64,000 nucleotides of DNA from Heliocidaris erythrogramma (GCA_025617745.1 CM046856.1:40360888-40424887), one strand, 5' to 3'; counted from the stretch's first letter, positions 1 through 11,030 are shown. Notes: generated by a model from the letters alone, not told the origin. A program made the numbers and translations.

Positions 1-589
1 TGAGTTATCTATCACCTTTTTTCTTTTCTGCCTATTACATGACAATATACATGATATGTTTAAATAAGAAAAAGAGTTTAAATGGACAAATTTACATTGT
101 GTAAAAGACTTTGAAATCAGTATTGGTAGTTTTCACAACCTATTATTTTGAGTAAATCACAGTTTTATGTTTCATTACGCCATACATGTGTGTGTAATAT
201 CCAAATTTCAATTGTATATTAATCAGGTTTATAACTTGAAACTCAAAATAAATTTGATATCACTTGAAAAGTCTTAATCAGGTATTACATATTAGGTCAA
301 AAAATTAAAAATTGTGATTTTTTACATTCTTTCAAATTTTGAGCCAAAAATGGCATATTTAGGCAAAAGTGCGCGTGGCATCCGCCCGTACGTTATTCCT
401 CAGTATTTTTGCAAAAGTTTTAGCATGGAAGCCGAGCATTACCCCAAAATTCCGTCCAAAGTAAAAAAAAAATCTTGGCTGGTCTACTACTAGGCTTGGT
501 TACAAAAAAAAAAAGACGCGCCCGGGGCACGTTTCCCCTCTGCCGCCCCCCGTAGATACGCCATACGCCGTATGTCACCATTATTCAGG
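1..589. other. AT-rich non-coding DNA
   Basis: I see no reading frame, RNA gene or recognisable repeat here. The stretch is AT-rich with two short poly-A runs near 463 and 507. Confidence 0.5.
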
Positions 590-772
590 AACAGAAATTT
601 GATAATTCAGAATCAAACACTGATCCAATCAATCAATTAATCAAACACTGATTCGATCAATAGATCAATCAATCGATCAGTCAATCAATTGTGAATCAAT
701 CAATCAACCCCAACACAATGAAACAAACAACCAATCATTCAACAGTAGTCAATCAATCAATCATGTCAGCAT
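590..772. repeat. Degenerate AATC tetranucleotide microsatellite
   Basis: The motif AATC (read ATCA/TCAA in other phases) recurs many times between about 595 and 765, with interruptions such as CAATCGATCAG. This is simple tandem repeat decay with no coding value. Confidence 0.8.
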
Positions 773-2230
773 AGTTATGACACTGAAAAACACCTCCCAA
801 AATTGTGACACGTCACACACGCACACACACAGTTTTACATGGCTTTACTTCCGAGGACAAGTATTGTTCCTCTATTGTTCCTCTATTGTTCCTCCGTCCT
901 CGGACAGTCGACGGAATAAGGCACAAATTCATTGTTCGACGTTCGAGGACTATAGTCCGGCTTCCGAGGACCATTGTTCTCATGATTTTTTTTCTCTGTC
1001 CGAAAATGTACTCGGACATAAGGCTAAACACGCCCACACTTACAGGTAAAAGGTACCCAAGCGTTGATATTGAAAAAAGACCTACCAAATGGTGACATCA
1101 TTAATTTCATGTTTATGGCATAATAACAAATTTCAAAGGGTACATTAGGATTTAAAATTTATCATAAAAGATTAATCACGTGAGAAAGTGGGAAAACATT
1201 CACAAATAATAATCAAGATCGATTATATCTTCAAAATCGATCATCAAAATTCAACTATATTCACATCACATAAACTTCACATGACGGGTCATCAAATCAT
1301 GTCCTCGCAGGTCATGTAGAGGTCAGGACGTGCGTCAAAATTTAAAAATGCTCCAAATCACGTAGGATCAAGTCTGCACACGTTTCAGGTCATTTTGAGC
1401 ATTTCAAAAATTTGCGCGCACACAAGGGTGCGCGCGCATTTTTCCGTATTCCACCATGACGGAGCCCAAACTCGCCGTTTTTTCTTGTGTACTCTCATGG
1501 AACATAAAATTCTGAGCAATTTGATACCTTTTTAAACTTTCTACGACCATTAATAAGGAAATTATCGTCCGTCAAAGTTTGCAGCACGCGCGGGCGCGAT
1601 CCCTCACTATAGGCCATATATGGGCAAAAACATGCCTATACATAATTCACTGTAGCTCGTTAGATAGTCCTTTGACCCCCCAATTTTTTGTCATTATCAG
1701 GTAGGGTATGAATCGTAGATGGCATTTCATGTATCATTTGACCCTTATAAACATTATGACGTCATCAAAATGGCGCCAGAAATAAAAATTTCCATTTTTC
1801 ATGTTTTGACGTCATCACATTTACGCAAATTTGGCTCTAAATTCGTAATTATTGGTCGTTTTTCGCCCAGATTTTAATATGATGTAGCTGTGGCAATTTC
1901 CTACAAAATCAGTTGTCACCATTTATCATTTTGATGACGTCATCACAGTGAAATTTTCAATTAAAGATGTCAGAATCTTCCCTGTTTGCATGTTATGTCT
2001 ATGGAAGATCATTTTTTTTCGAATCATGAATCTACATGACATTGTTCTCTGAGCTGTATCTCAGTTGTTTATGGTCTATTTTCTTCCAGATTTTAGTATG
2101 AGACTATAAGCTTTTATAAATGTGGTCTCCAATTTTTGATCAGATGTCGGGATCATGCCCAATTTTTCACTACAAAATGGAATTTGAGAATCCCGTTTTT
2201 CGTTTACGTGTTATCTCTATGGGAAATATT

Positions 2231-2300
2231 TTGGTATATTGGCCAAAGCACTTGCCTCTCACTGCACTCCGGTGACCCAGGTTCGATCCCCGGTGGGGCC
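2231..2300 (+). pseudogene. tRNA-like sequence with B box inside repeat copy B
   Basis: A pol III B box (GGTTCGATCCC, 2280-2290) lies in a short GC-bearing block with a plausible T stem (CCAGG / CCCCGG) and ends at a poly-A stretch. No clean A box or anticodon arm is visible. It is conserved with the copy at 8341-8406, so it is part of the repeat family and not an independent tRNA gene. Confidence 0.5.
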
Positions 2301-2727
2301 ATTAAAAAAAAAAATTTTTTTGCTTCTTTTTGCCTTTCGTTTTACCATCTTGTTCGCCTATTATATCATATACAATCACAAACCATGTACTAAATTGCCT
2401 TATTTTGCGTGTTATGTCTTTTGGAAAGTAGTGTGCAGTAGTTTATGTATAACCCTATGGAAAATCTGATTCCCGGAATTGTATTAAAGCTATCCTGCAA
2501 TATCGTTAGCCTATTTGATATCACAATTTCTCAAAATAGGTTTACTCAATTATCTTCAAATTTTCGCCAGCCATCGGTCCTAATAAGGTCAAGTTCCCAC
2601 ATCTTTTTCAAGCTCATCAGGTTATCATGACGTCATCTATGCGCCATTTTGTACAAACCAACTTATGGTCGTATCTTCATAACGAAATGTGATTTCTCTT
2701 TCATATTTGGCATGGTTAAGGTCACTG

Positions 2728-3052
2728 TCGTTACAGTCATCATCAATCACCATTATCCCCATCATTATCATCATTATCACCATCATCATTATATCATCAA
2801 TCATCTACATAATCACCATCACCATAATCATCACCATTATCACATCATCAATCTTCATTATCCCCTTCATTATCATGATTATCATCACCATCATAATCTT
2901 TACATCATCATCATTATCATCACTGTCATGATCATCATCGCTATTATTATATCATCACCATCATTATACCATCAAAATCATTATTACCATCATTATATCA
3001 TCTTCATCATCATCACCATTATCATCATCACCATAATCATTTTACAATGACC
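2728..3052 (+). repeat. (TCA)n/(ATC)n imperfect microsatellite
   Basis: This is an array of ATC/ACC/ATT trinucleotides about 320 bp long. It generates His- and Ile-rich spurious reading frames. It occupies the same internal position as the arrays in the other copies of this repeat family. Confidence 0.9.
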
Positions 3053-3229
3053 GTTTCACACATTTTGCTATATTCCTGTCCTCAAGAAGCATCTCCATTC
3101 ATGGCATTCTTGACTTCCCATCTTCAGTTTAGCATTTCCTCATTATTATGATCATCCTGATTACGATTATGATCATACAAATTGAAAGACAGACCACCTA
3201 ATTCGTCGTCATGACGAATTAAATTCTAG

Positions 3230-4200
3230 TTATTATTATTATTATTATTAAATCAGAAAATTATCAGTGAGACATAATGCACAGCTTATTGGCATTTTCG
3301 TAAGTGACAATGATTTTCCAATCTGTAATGTTGCTATGAGACTAAAATTCAAATATTATTTCAACTTTTAAGCACCTGTCAGGTTGTCATTGCGGCTAAA
3401 TCATCCAGAAAGTTGGTTCGAATGAATATCGTGGGACGATATAGAGGAACTTAAACACATAGAACCTTTGGACCTCTATTCAAGCTCTTTAAACCAATTT
3501 GAATTAGATACGTTCGGTTGATAAATAAATGCATTCGTGATCACGACGATTGTGTTTGCAGTGAGACATCTGTCTCAGATGTGGAAACGTCTACAAAAGG
3601 TTCATCTATTCAAAATACGCAATGATTTGTGTTTTATGTGCGCTCGAAACACGCCCCTCAAAAATATGTCAATGATTTGAAACAAATAACAAAAATCCAA
3701 GAGGGAGATGGCTTCCTCGTAATGAAAACATGATTGAAATATCTCATTCACGTATACCTACACGGAGAAATTCAGGGTTATGGGAAATAAAAACAGAGAA
3801 AAATGAATTTGCTCTGCTCTCGTTCAAATGTTATTCAGATTGATGGCAGTTGATTGCTTCAGAAGTGTAGGCCTACGTGTGTTCGAAAATTTTTAAACTT
3901 TTTATGTATAAATGTCAATGTCACACAGCCAAACTGACTCCTTACTCGACCATGCAATACTCGCGAAAGCCATGGACTTTTAGGGATACTTGCTTAATTA
4001 TGTGGGTTTTTTTGTCGGTGTGTTATCGATCTGGTGTCGACATGTTAGTCTTAGTGTGACTAGTGTTTGTAATAAACAGGTAAATCAATGATCCTACCAC
4101 AGTAATTGTACTGGCAGTCAGTTCCGTAGTTGGAGGTTAGTTATGGGAAAGGAAGGGAGATCCGGGGGGGGGGGGGGAGTAATGTCTTGCCAAAATACGT
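3230..4200. other. Non-coding DNA
   Basis: A short (ATT)n run at 3231-3250 follows the element end. A poly-G tract lies near 4164-4177. I see no supported gene. Confidence 0.5.
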
Positions 4201-4204
4201 CAGC

Positions 4205-4272
4205 GTCGGGCTGGGATTCATGTCCCGTACCTCGTGATCTACAGTCCGGTGACGTATCCACTAGACTACAAC
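4205..4272 (-). pseudogene. Degenerate tRNA-like sequence (A box and B-box remnant)
   Basis: On the minus strand a good A box (TAGTCTAGTGG, 4258-4268) is followed about 33 bp later by a degraded B box (GGACATGAATCCC, 4213-4225). Spacing suits a tRNA or tRNA-derived SINE head. The B box is imperfect and no clean cloverleaf was found, so I call it a tRNA-derived relic. Confidence 0.4.
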
Positions 4273-4319
4273 AACTTTATGCGAGGAGGCCAGGGGGCTG
4301 GGAGCCCGGGATGCGGTAA

Positions 4320-4452
4320 CCTCTTGTCGAGGCCCTGGCGCTGTTGAAATCCTTGGCGATATGTAGGCAAAATTTCTGGCTCGCTCCGCTTGCTAGAAAT
4401 TTTGCCTCCATATCGCCAAGGATTTCAACAGCGTCAGGGCCTCGACAAGAGG
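4320..4452. repeat. 58-bp near-perfect inverted repeat (hairpin) with 17-nt loop
   Basis: The left arm 4320-4377 and right arm 4395-4452 are reverse complements at 56 of 58 positions. One of the two differences would be a G-U pair if transcribed rightward. The loop is 4378-4394. It lies next to the tRNA-like relic and may be a small foldback element or a transcribed long hairpin. Confidence 0.9.
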
Positions 4453-4865
4453 CTAGGGATGCGGAGGTGCTGCAGCACCGCCTAGAAGGCTCAGGATGCT
4501 GGGGTGCTGTAGCTAAAAAGTAGTTAAGTGAGTGATATGTGGTTTAAAGCCCTGTCAGCACCTAAGTGGGCTATATCCGGGCTTAACACATATGTTTGGT
4601 TCAATTAATAGTATATTCCATAAACACTGATAAGATAGACAAGGTTACAGTCCAATGTGAACTAAAAAGTAGTTAAGACCCTAAAACGCCGAGGACATTT
4701 TTTCTTGCTTGTCAGAGATTTTTGGACTTAAAAAGAGACACTAAACTGCTGACGATCTTTTTTTGTGCTCACAGCACCTCCAGTAACAAAATCGTTCCCA
4801 GGTGCATGGAGGAGGCCCAATTTCGTCAGGGGCCGAGGTCTCTCACCTGATTATAAACTTTCCAG

Positions 4866-4929
4866 CCCCCCCCCCCCACCCTCTCTATCAGAAAAAGAGA
4901 CACTTTACTTTAGCGGCAATGCGATTTTG

Positions 4930-4982
<53 letters not shown>

Positions 4983-5014
4983 AAAAAATAAAGAAAAAAA
5001 AAAGAAAAAGAAAA
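4866..5014. repeat. Homopolymer cluster: poly-C then poly-A
   Basis: C tracts lie at 4866-4876 and about 4931-4950. The second passes directly into a poly-A/AG-rich tract to about 5014. Reading frames here (Pro-rich, Lys-rich) are artefacts. Tract lengths may be assembly-sensitive. Confidence 0.85.
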
Positions 5015-5159
5015 GATAATTGGGAAATTTATTGGGAAAATGAAATGTTTTATCGTCATGATGGAGGGCTGAATGCAATATCGGTATATATGTTGTATAT
5101 TGTATGGTATATATTTACTGGTAACAAAATTATAACAATGTGGATTCCACATTCTTTAA

Positions 5160-6412
5160 AAAAAAACTCTCTCTCTCCCACTCCTCGGTCTCTATAATAG
5201 TTTTCTTTCTGTTTACCCCCCTGTATTTCTCTCACTCTTTGACGGGGTCGATTTCTTTATCTGTTTACCCCTCTCATTCCCCTCGGTCGTTGTTATAATT
5301 TTCTTGCTGTTTATCCTACTTGGTACTCTCCCCCCCCCCCCCCCATTTCCCTCTATTTCTCATTCATTGATGGTGTCTATTTCTTCATCTGTTTACCCCT
5401 CTTTCTCCCTCTCTCTCTCTGTCACTCCTCCGTCTCTATAATAATTTTCTTTCTGTTGACCCCCCCTCTCTTTGGCGGTCTCTATTTCTTCATTCTGTTT
5501 ACCCCTCTCTCTCATTCCTCGATCTCTATAATCATTTTCTGTTTATCCCCCCCCCCCCCCCCCCCTCCTCCATTCTCCCACTCCTCGGTCTCTATAATAA
5601 TTTTCTTTCTGTTTACCCCCCTGTATTTCTCTCACTCTTTGACGGGGTCGATTTCTTTATCTGTTTACCCCTCTCATTCCCCTCGGTCGTTGTTATAATT
5701 TTCTTGCTGTTTATCCCACTTGGTACTCTCACCCCCCCCCCCCCCCATTTCCTTCTATTTCTCATTCATTGATGGTGTCTATTTCTTCATCTGTTTACCC
5801 CTCTTTCTCCCTCTCTCTCTCTCACTCCTCCGTCTCTATAATAATTTTCTTTCTGTTGACCCCCCCCCCCTCTCTTTGACGGTCTCTATTTCTTCATTCT
5901 GTTTACCCCTCTCTCTCATTCCTCCATCTCTATAATCATTTTCTGTTTATCCCCCCCCCCCCCCTCCTCCATTCTCTCACTCCTCGGTCTCTATAATCAT
6001 TTTCTTTCCGTTTACATCCCCCTTCTCTCTCTCATTCCTTGGTCTTAATAATCATTCTCTTTCTGTTTACCCCTCTTTCTCCCTCTCTCTCTCTCACTCC
6101 TCCGTCTCTATAATAATTGTCTTTCTGTTGACCCCCCCTCTCTTTGGCGGTCTCTATTTCTTCATTCTGTTTACCCCTCTTTCATTCCTCGATCTCTATA
6201 ATCATTTTCTGTTTATCCTCCCCCCCCCCCCCCCCCCCTCCATTCTCTCACTCCTCGGTCTCTATAATCATTTTCTTTCCGTTTACATCCCCCTTCTCTC
6301 TCTCATTCCTTGGTCTTTATAATCATTCTCTTTCTGTTTACCCCCCCCCCCCCCCTCTCTCTCACTCCTCGGTCTCTATAATCATTTTCTTTCTGTTTAT
6401 CCCCCTCTCTGT
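5160..6412. repeat. CT-rich minisatellite with about 405-bp higher-order period
   Basis: The basic unit is roughly 50-60 bp and combines a CTC(A)CTCCTCGGTCTCTATAA block, a TTTTCTTTCTGTTTACC block and a C tract. A larger block at about 5171-5460 is repeated almost exactly at about 5575-5862, and in part again from about 6050. C-tract length varies between units. The many short Pro/Ser/Leu-rich frames are not genes. Confidence 0.85.
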
Positions 6413-6549
6413 ATATATATATGTATATATATATCTCTAGTTCTCGCTATGTTTCCTTCTTTTTGTCATACTGTCTATATACCAAACATGTTTCTGTACA
6501 TGATACCATCATACTGACCAAGCTGTCTTTGTTTATGTATCTGTCTTGC

Positions 6550-6826
6550 CTTCACACTATGAGCATGGCGAACAAAGAAGCGGACAAAATATACAGCTCC
6601 TCATTGTACCTTCCACAATTGCCCTGGTAGACAAAAGAACATCCCTTCATTGCTATTATGTAAAAATATGTAGAACAGGTGTCACATGCATATTCACCTG
6701 TTCTGCTTATTTTACATAATAATAATGAAGGGATGTTCTTTTGTCTACCAGAGCAATTGTGGAGGGTACAATGAGGAGCTGTATATTTTGTCCGCTCTCT
6801 TTGTCATCGTGTTCATAGTGTCAGTA
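6550..6826. mobile_element. Foldback element, copy 1
   Basis: Two arms of about 130 bp are inverted: AAGCGGACAAAATATACAGC, CTCATTGTACC and AGACAAAAGAACATCCCTTC on the left reappear reverse-complemented on the right. They close on a centre around ACAGGTGTCACATGCATATT. The whole folds into one long hairpin. A diverged relative lies at 18013-18257 inside a TIR element. Confidence 0.85.
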
Positions 6827-7087
6827 GCTAACACCCTCCATTCCTCTCTTTCAGTTTATCATTTTTTACATGTACTTTATACGTCTGAGCAAACCAACAT
6901 TGATCAACAATAAGAAAACATTTTATCTAGAAATAAAAAAGGAACAAATGAAAAAGAACTTCAAAATGCAAGATGTTTTCATGAGAATCCATGCGTAACA
7001 GAACAAACATAGAAATTAGATTCTATCCTCACATCATTTTGACAATATTACGGATCATCTGTTACTCTTGTTTTTTGTAATAAATTA
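6827..7087. other. AT-rich non-coding DNA
   Basis: There is no gene, RNA or named repeat that I can support between the foldback element and the Helitron-like element. Confidence 0.5.
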
Positions 7088-8340
7088 ATTAGGTGATCTG
7101 TCATAGTGACAGATCACCTATTGTATTCGTCAGAATTTTCTTTCTTTATTCTTTATTTTCTCCCACTTTCTTGTTTCCACGAAATCTCAAAAACTTTTCA
7201 GTCAATTTTCATGACGTTTCCGTCAGTCATCAGGTCATATAAGTTCAAGCTCAAAAATCATTTTCAAGGTCATCAGGTCATCGTGACGTCATCCAGGCGC
7301 CATTTTGTGAAATCACATTATCAATCATATCTTCGTAACCAGTCATCAAAAATGAACCATATTTGACACACATGAACTTCCGGTCAAGGGTCAACATAAA
7401 ATGTCATCAAAATCCGCGCACGCATCATGACGCGCACGTACGCGTGCGTCAAAATTTAAAAATGCTCAAAATCACTTTTTAATCAAATTAGAGTACTGTT
7501 CAGGACATTTTAAGCATTTAAAAATTTTCCGTCCGTGCGCGCGTTGTGCACGTGCGCAGCGCGTACATAACGTAAAAACGCCGTTTTTTCGCATGGTTTG
7601 TCTTCCTGACACTATTCTTGACGATTTCCAACTATTTACAGTCACGACCTTCTCGACCTTCCATAATGCCACACGCGTGCGTCAAACTTTCAAATTCGTG
7701 CGCGCGTCAATGGGCATTCTAATGTAAAAAGTGGTAAAAACATGCCTATCTAAAATCCGCCATAGCTCGTCAGAATGCGTGGAAACCCCCCAATTTCTTT
7801 ACATATTCTGAAAGCCTGGGAGTTGTAGATTTGAATTCATGCAGAATTTTTGCCGATCTCATGTTCTGACGTCATATTTGCATATGAACAAAAAAAATGA
7901 TTTTGAAAAAATGACGTCATTTTTGTATTCATTTCATAATACTTCAGTAATAAGTGGTCAATTTTCTCCCAAATTTTGATATCCTATAGCTGAGACAATT
8001 CTCTACAAGATCAGTGACAACGGTTTTTCATTTTGATGACGTCATCACAGTGAAATTTTCAATTAAAAACGACATGTCAGAATTTCCCCTATTTGCGTGT
8101 TATGTCTATGGAAGATGATTTTTTTTCGAATCATGAATCTACATGACATCATTCTCTGAGCAGTATCTCAGTTATTTTTCGTCTATTTCCTTCCAGATTT
8201 TTATATGTTGTAGCCTGATAAATACTCTATGAAGTTTCGGTTTTTTTAATCTGATGTCGGGATCATTGTCAATTTTAAACTTCAAAATGTGATTTGAGAA
8301 TCCCGTTTTTCGTTTACGTGTTATCTCTATGGGAAATATT

Positions 8341-8406
8341 TTGGTATATTGGTCAAAGCACTTGCCTCTCATTCCGGTGACCCGGGTTCGATCCCCGGTG
8401 GGTCCA
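8341..8406 (+). pseudogene. tRNA-like sequence with B box inside repeat copy A
   Basis: A B box (GGTTCGATCCC, 8395-8405) sits within a CCGG / CCGG-type T arm and is followed by a T run (8409-8423). The upstream GGTATATTGGTCAAAGCAC may be a decayed A-box region. It is conserved with 2231-2300, so it travels with the element. Confidence 0.5.
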
Positions 8407-8554
8407 TAATTTTTTTTTTTTTTGGTGCTTATTTTTGCCTTTCATTTTACCATCCTCTTGGACTATTATAACATAAACAATCACAAACCATGTAATAAAC
8501 TGCCTTAATTTGCATGTCATGTCTATTAGAAAGTAGTGTGCAGTACTTTGTTCA

Positions 8555-9540
8555 TTATACCATCATCATAATCATCACTGTTATCATCATCACATCATCA
8601 TTATATAATCATGATAATCATCATAACCATCATCATCATCATCATGATCATGATTATCACCATCATCATGATTATCATATTATCATGATTATCATCACCA
8701 TCATGATTATTATGATTATCATCATTATCATCATCACATCATCATGATTATCATCATCACCATCATGTTTATCATCACCACCATCACCATCATCATCACA
8801 CCATCATTATATTATCATGATTATCATCGTAACTATCATCATTATCACCATCATCATGATGATTATCATCATCACATCATTATATTATCATGATTATCAT
8901 CACCACCATGATTATCATCACATCATCATTATATTATGATTATCATCATAACCATCATCACCACCATGATTATCATCATTATTATCACCATCATCATCAT
9001 GATTATCATCATCACATCATTATATTATGATTATTATTATCACCACCATCATCACCATAAATCATCATCATGATTATCATCTCCACCATCATCATCATGA
9101 TTATCATCATCACATCATCATCATTATATTATCATGATTATCATCACCACCATCATCTTCATGATTATCATCACCATCAATAATCATCATTATCACCGTC
9201 ATCATCACATCGTCATCATTACATTATGATTATCATCACCACCATCATCATGATTATCATCACCATCAATGATCATCATGATTATCATCATTATCACCAT
9301 CATCTTCATGTTTATCATCACGACCATCACCATCATCATCATGATTATCATCATCACATCATCATTATATTATCATGATTATCATCACCATCAATCATCA
9401 TTATCACCGTCATCATCATGATTATCATCATCACATCATCAACATCATTATATTATGATTATCATCACCACCATCATCATCATCATGATTATCATCACCA
9501 TCAGTCATCATGATTATCATCATCACATCATTATATTATG
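8555..9540 (+). repeat. Long (TCA)n/(ATC)n microsatellite, about 1 kb
   Basis: Nearly 1 kb of ATCATC/ATTATC/ACCATC triplets with imperfect longer periodicity (for example TTATATTATCATGATTATC recurring). It lies between the tRNA-like block and the 3' hairpin of the Helitron-like element. Confidence 0.9.
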
Positions 9541-9689
9541 AGGAAAGATCACCTAATTCGTCTTCAGTGACGAATTAAATTTCTAGTTTTGAAATTCATT
9601 TATTTCCGTCAAATTCATAATCATATAAAACAAAAACATGCACTTTTTCACAATAAAATAAAATTGTAACATGGTAAACAAAATGAAAA

Positions 9690-10573
9690 TAGATATAAAC
9701 AAGATGAATGCGACAGCGTCTCCTATATGCCTCCGCTTAAATTCAGTTGATGGCTCAAACTGTTCTAGAAATATTTGATAACGAGGCTAAAAACCAGTAA
9801 TTTAATGTAATTTCATGTAATTTCATGTAAATTGACCTCTGTGACCTCTGACCTTTGACCTACTTACCCCAAAATCTAATCAGTTCCTCTTTCTATGGGG
9901 ATGCATACTCACTGGTACCATGTTTGAAGTACTCACCTCAGATAGTTCTTGAGATATCGCGGTAACAGTGCTAAAAACCAGTAATTCCATGTAATTTCAT
10001 GTAAATTCATGTAAATTGACCTCTGTGACCTCTGACCTTTGACCTACTTACCCCAAAATCTAATCAGTTCATCTTAGTATGGGGATACATACTAGTACCA
10101 AGTTTGAAGTTCTCACCTCAAACAGTTCTTGAGATATCGCGGTAACGGTGCTAACAACCAAGAATTTCATGTAATTTCATGTAAATTGACCTCTGTGACC
10201 TCTGACCTTTGACCTCCTTATCCCAAAATCTAATCAGTTCATCTTTGTATAGGGAAACATACTAGTACCAAGTTTGAAGTTCTTACCTCAAACAGTTCTT
10301 GAGATATCGCGGTAACGGTGGCTAAAAACCCAGAATTTCATGTAATTTCATGTAAATTGACCTCTGTGACCTCTGACCTTTGACTTACTTACCCAAAAAT
10401 CTAATCAGTTCATCTTAGTATGGGGATACATACTAGTGTCAAGTTTGAGGTTGCTATCTCAAATGATTCTTCAGATATCGCGGTAACGAGAAGTGGGACG
10501 GACGGACGCACGGACGAACGGACAACCCGAAAACATAATGCCTCCGGCACCCACCTTCGGTGGCGGAGGCATA
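9690..10573 (+). repeat. AGGTCA-bearing repeat element, copy 1 (4 subrepeats)
   Basis: The unit begins near AACAAGATGAATG. It is bounded by an inverted TATGCCTCCGC (9726) and GCGGAGGCATA (ending 10573), the right end also forming a CCGGCACCCACC/GGTGG hairpin. Inside are about four tandem subrepeats of 170-184 bp, each with TTTCATGTAAATTGACCTC, a TGACCT cluster, CCCCAAAATCTAATCAGTTC and GAGATATCGCGGTAAC. Relatives lie at 16773-17607, 44700-45372 and 47287-47636. No coding capacity is visible. Confidence 0.8.
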
Positions 10574-10713
10574 AAAAAAAAAAATCGCAGCAGCTTATTT
10601 GTACTTAGTTGTGACTAAGCCTTAATGTATGCAAACTAGATTCCAAGCATCGAGGCTCATTTATAAAATGCAGGTGTGGTATTCTAAGATTTATTTTATC
10701 CTGATTTTAGTGA
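10574..10713. other. Spacer between AGGTCA repeat and DIRS element
   Basis: Short AT-rich DNA, starting with a poly-A run, in which I recognise nothing. Confidence 0.5.
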
Positions 10714-10860
10714 AATAGTAGGATTCAACGAGAACTTACCGTTTGAAGTCTGATCCTTATTTTATGAGTAATTGGAGGTTAGAGAATACACGAGAGCCCG
10801 CCCGCAACGCTTACATTTCAATCTTCAAAGCAACTGTGACTACTGATGACCATCAATTAA

Positions 10861-11030
10861 ATAAAATAGGATTCACGAGAATTACCTAAAGATCCTGAGT
10901 AAGGGAGGGAGACGAGGGCATGTATTCTCTAACCTCCAATTACTCATCAAATAAGGATCAAACGGTAAGTTCTCGTTTAATCCTACTATTTTATTTCATA
11001 ATTCTCGTAACGAGAATACATGAGACTTCA
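10861..11030. repeat. DIRS copy 1 internal complementary region (ICR)
   Basis: The first part is the reverse complement of the left element end (AATTACTCAT.AAATAAGGATC and GGTAAGTTCTCGTT). It continues without a gap into the reverse complement of the right element end (ATTTCATAATTCTCG, CGAGAATACATGAGA). In the DIRS model this region templates joining of the two ends into a circle. Its agreement with both ends suggests the copy was intact in this respect when inserted. Confidence 0.85.

Larger units (their letters stand above)
1215..3229 (+). mobile_element. Helitron-like non-autonomous element, copy B (5' end unclear)
   Basis: This stretch is homologous to the better-defined copy at 7088-9586: the same GTGCGTCAAAATTTAAAAA block, tRNA-like block, GTTATGTCT block, (TCA)n array and 3' end. 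The 3' end has a 9-bp stem (TAATTCGTC / GACGAATTA) followed by AATTCTAG, and it is flanked by T. A hairpin plus CTRR end fits Helitron or Helentron/HINE elements, and the internal microsatellite fits HINE-type elements. No Rep/helicase coding is present, so it would be non-autonomous. A second copy of the 5' module (about 2570-2720) follows the tRNA-like block, so the copy is rearranged. The 5' boundary is a guess from where similarity begins. Confidence 0.5.
7088..9586 (+). mobile_element. Helitron-like (HINE/Helentron-type) non-autonomous element, copy A
   Basis: The 5' end carries a perfect hairpin, AGGTGATCTGTCA-TAG-TGACAGATCACCT, at 7091-7119. The 3' end carries AGATCACCT, inverted relative to the 5' AGGTGATCT, then a stem (AATTCGTC / GACGAATT) and terminal CTAG at 9583-9586 followed by T. 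Subterminal inverted repeats, a 3' stem-loop, a CTRR-type end and an internal microsatellite match published descriptions of Helentron-derived HINEs (DINE-1 and pearl-like). There is no replicase reading frame. Related 3' ends occur at 3229 and 42318, and a fragment at 29838-30462. Classification is inference; repeat identity is seen directly. Confidence 0.6.

Noticed and set aside
2649-3050. His-rich and Ile-rich ORFs
   Set aside because: Artefact of the (TCA)n microsatellite; no start context or conservation.
4765-6440. Series of Pro/Ser/Leu-rich short ORFs
   Set aside because: Frames through the CT minisatellite and homopolymers.
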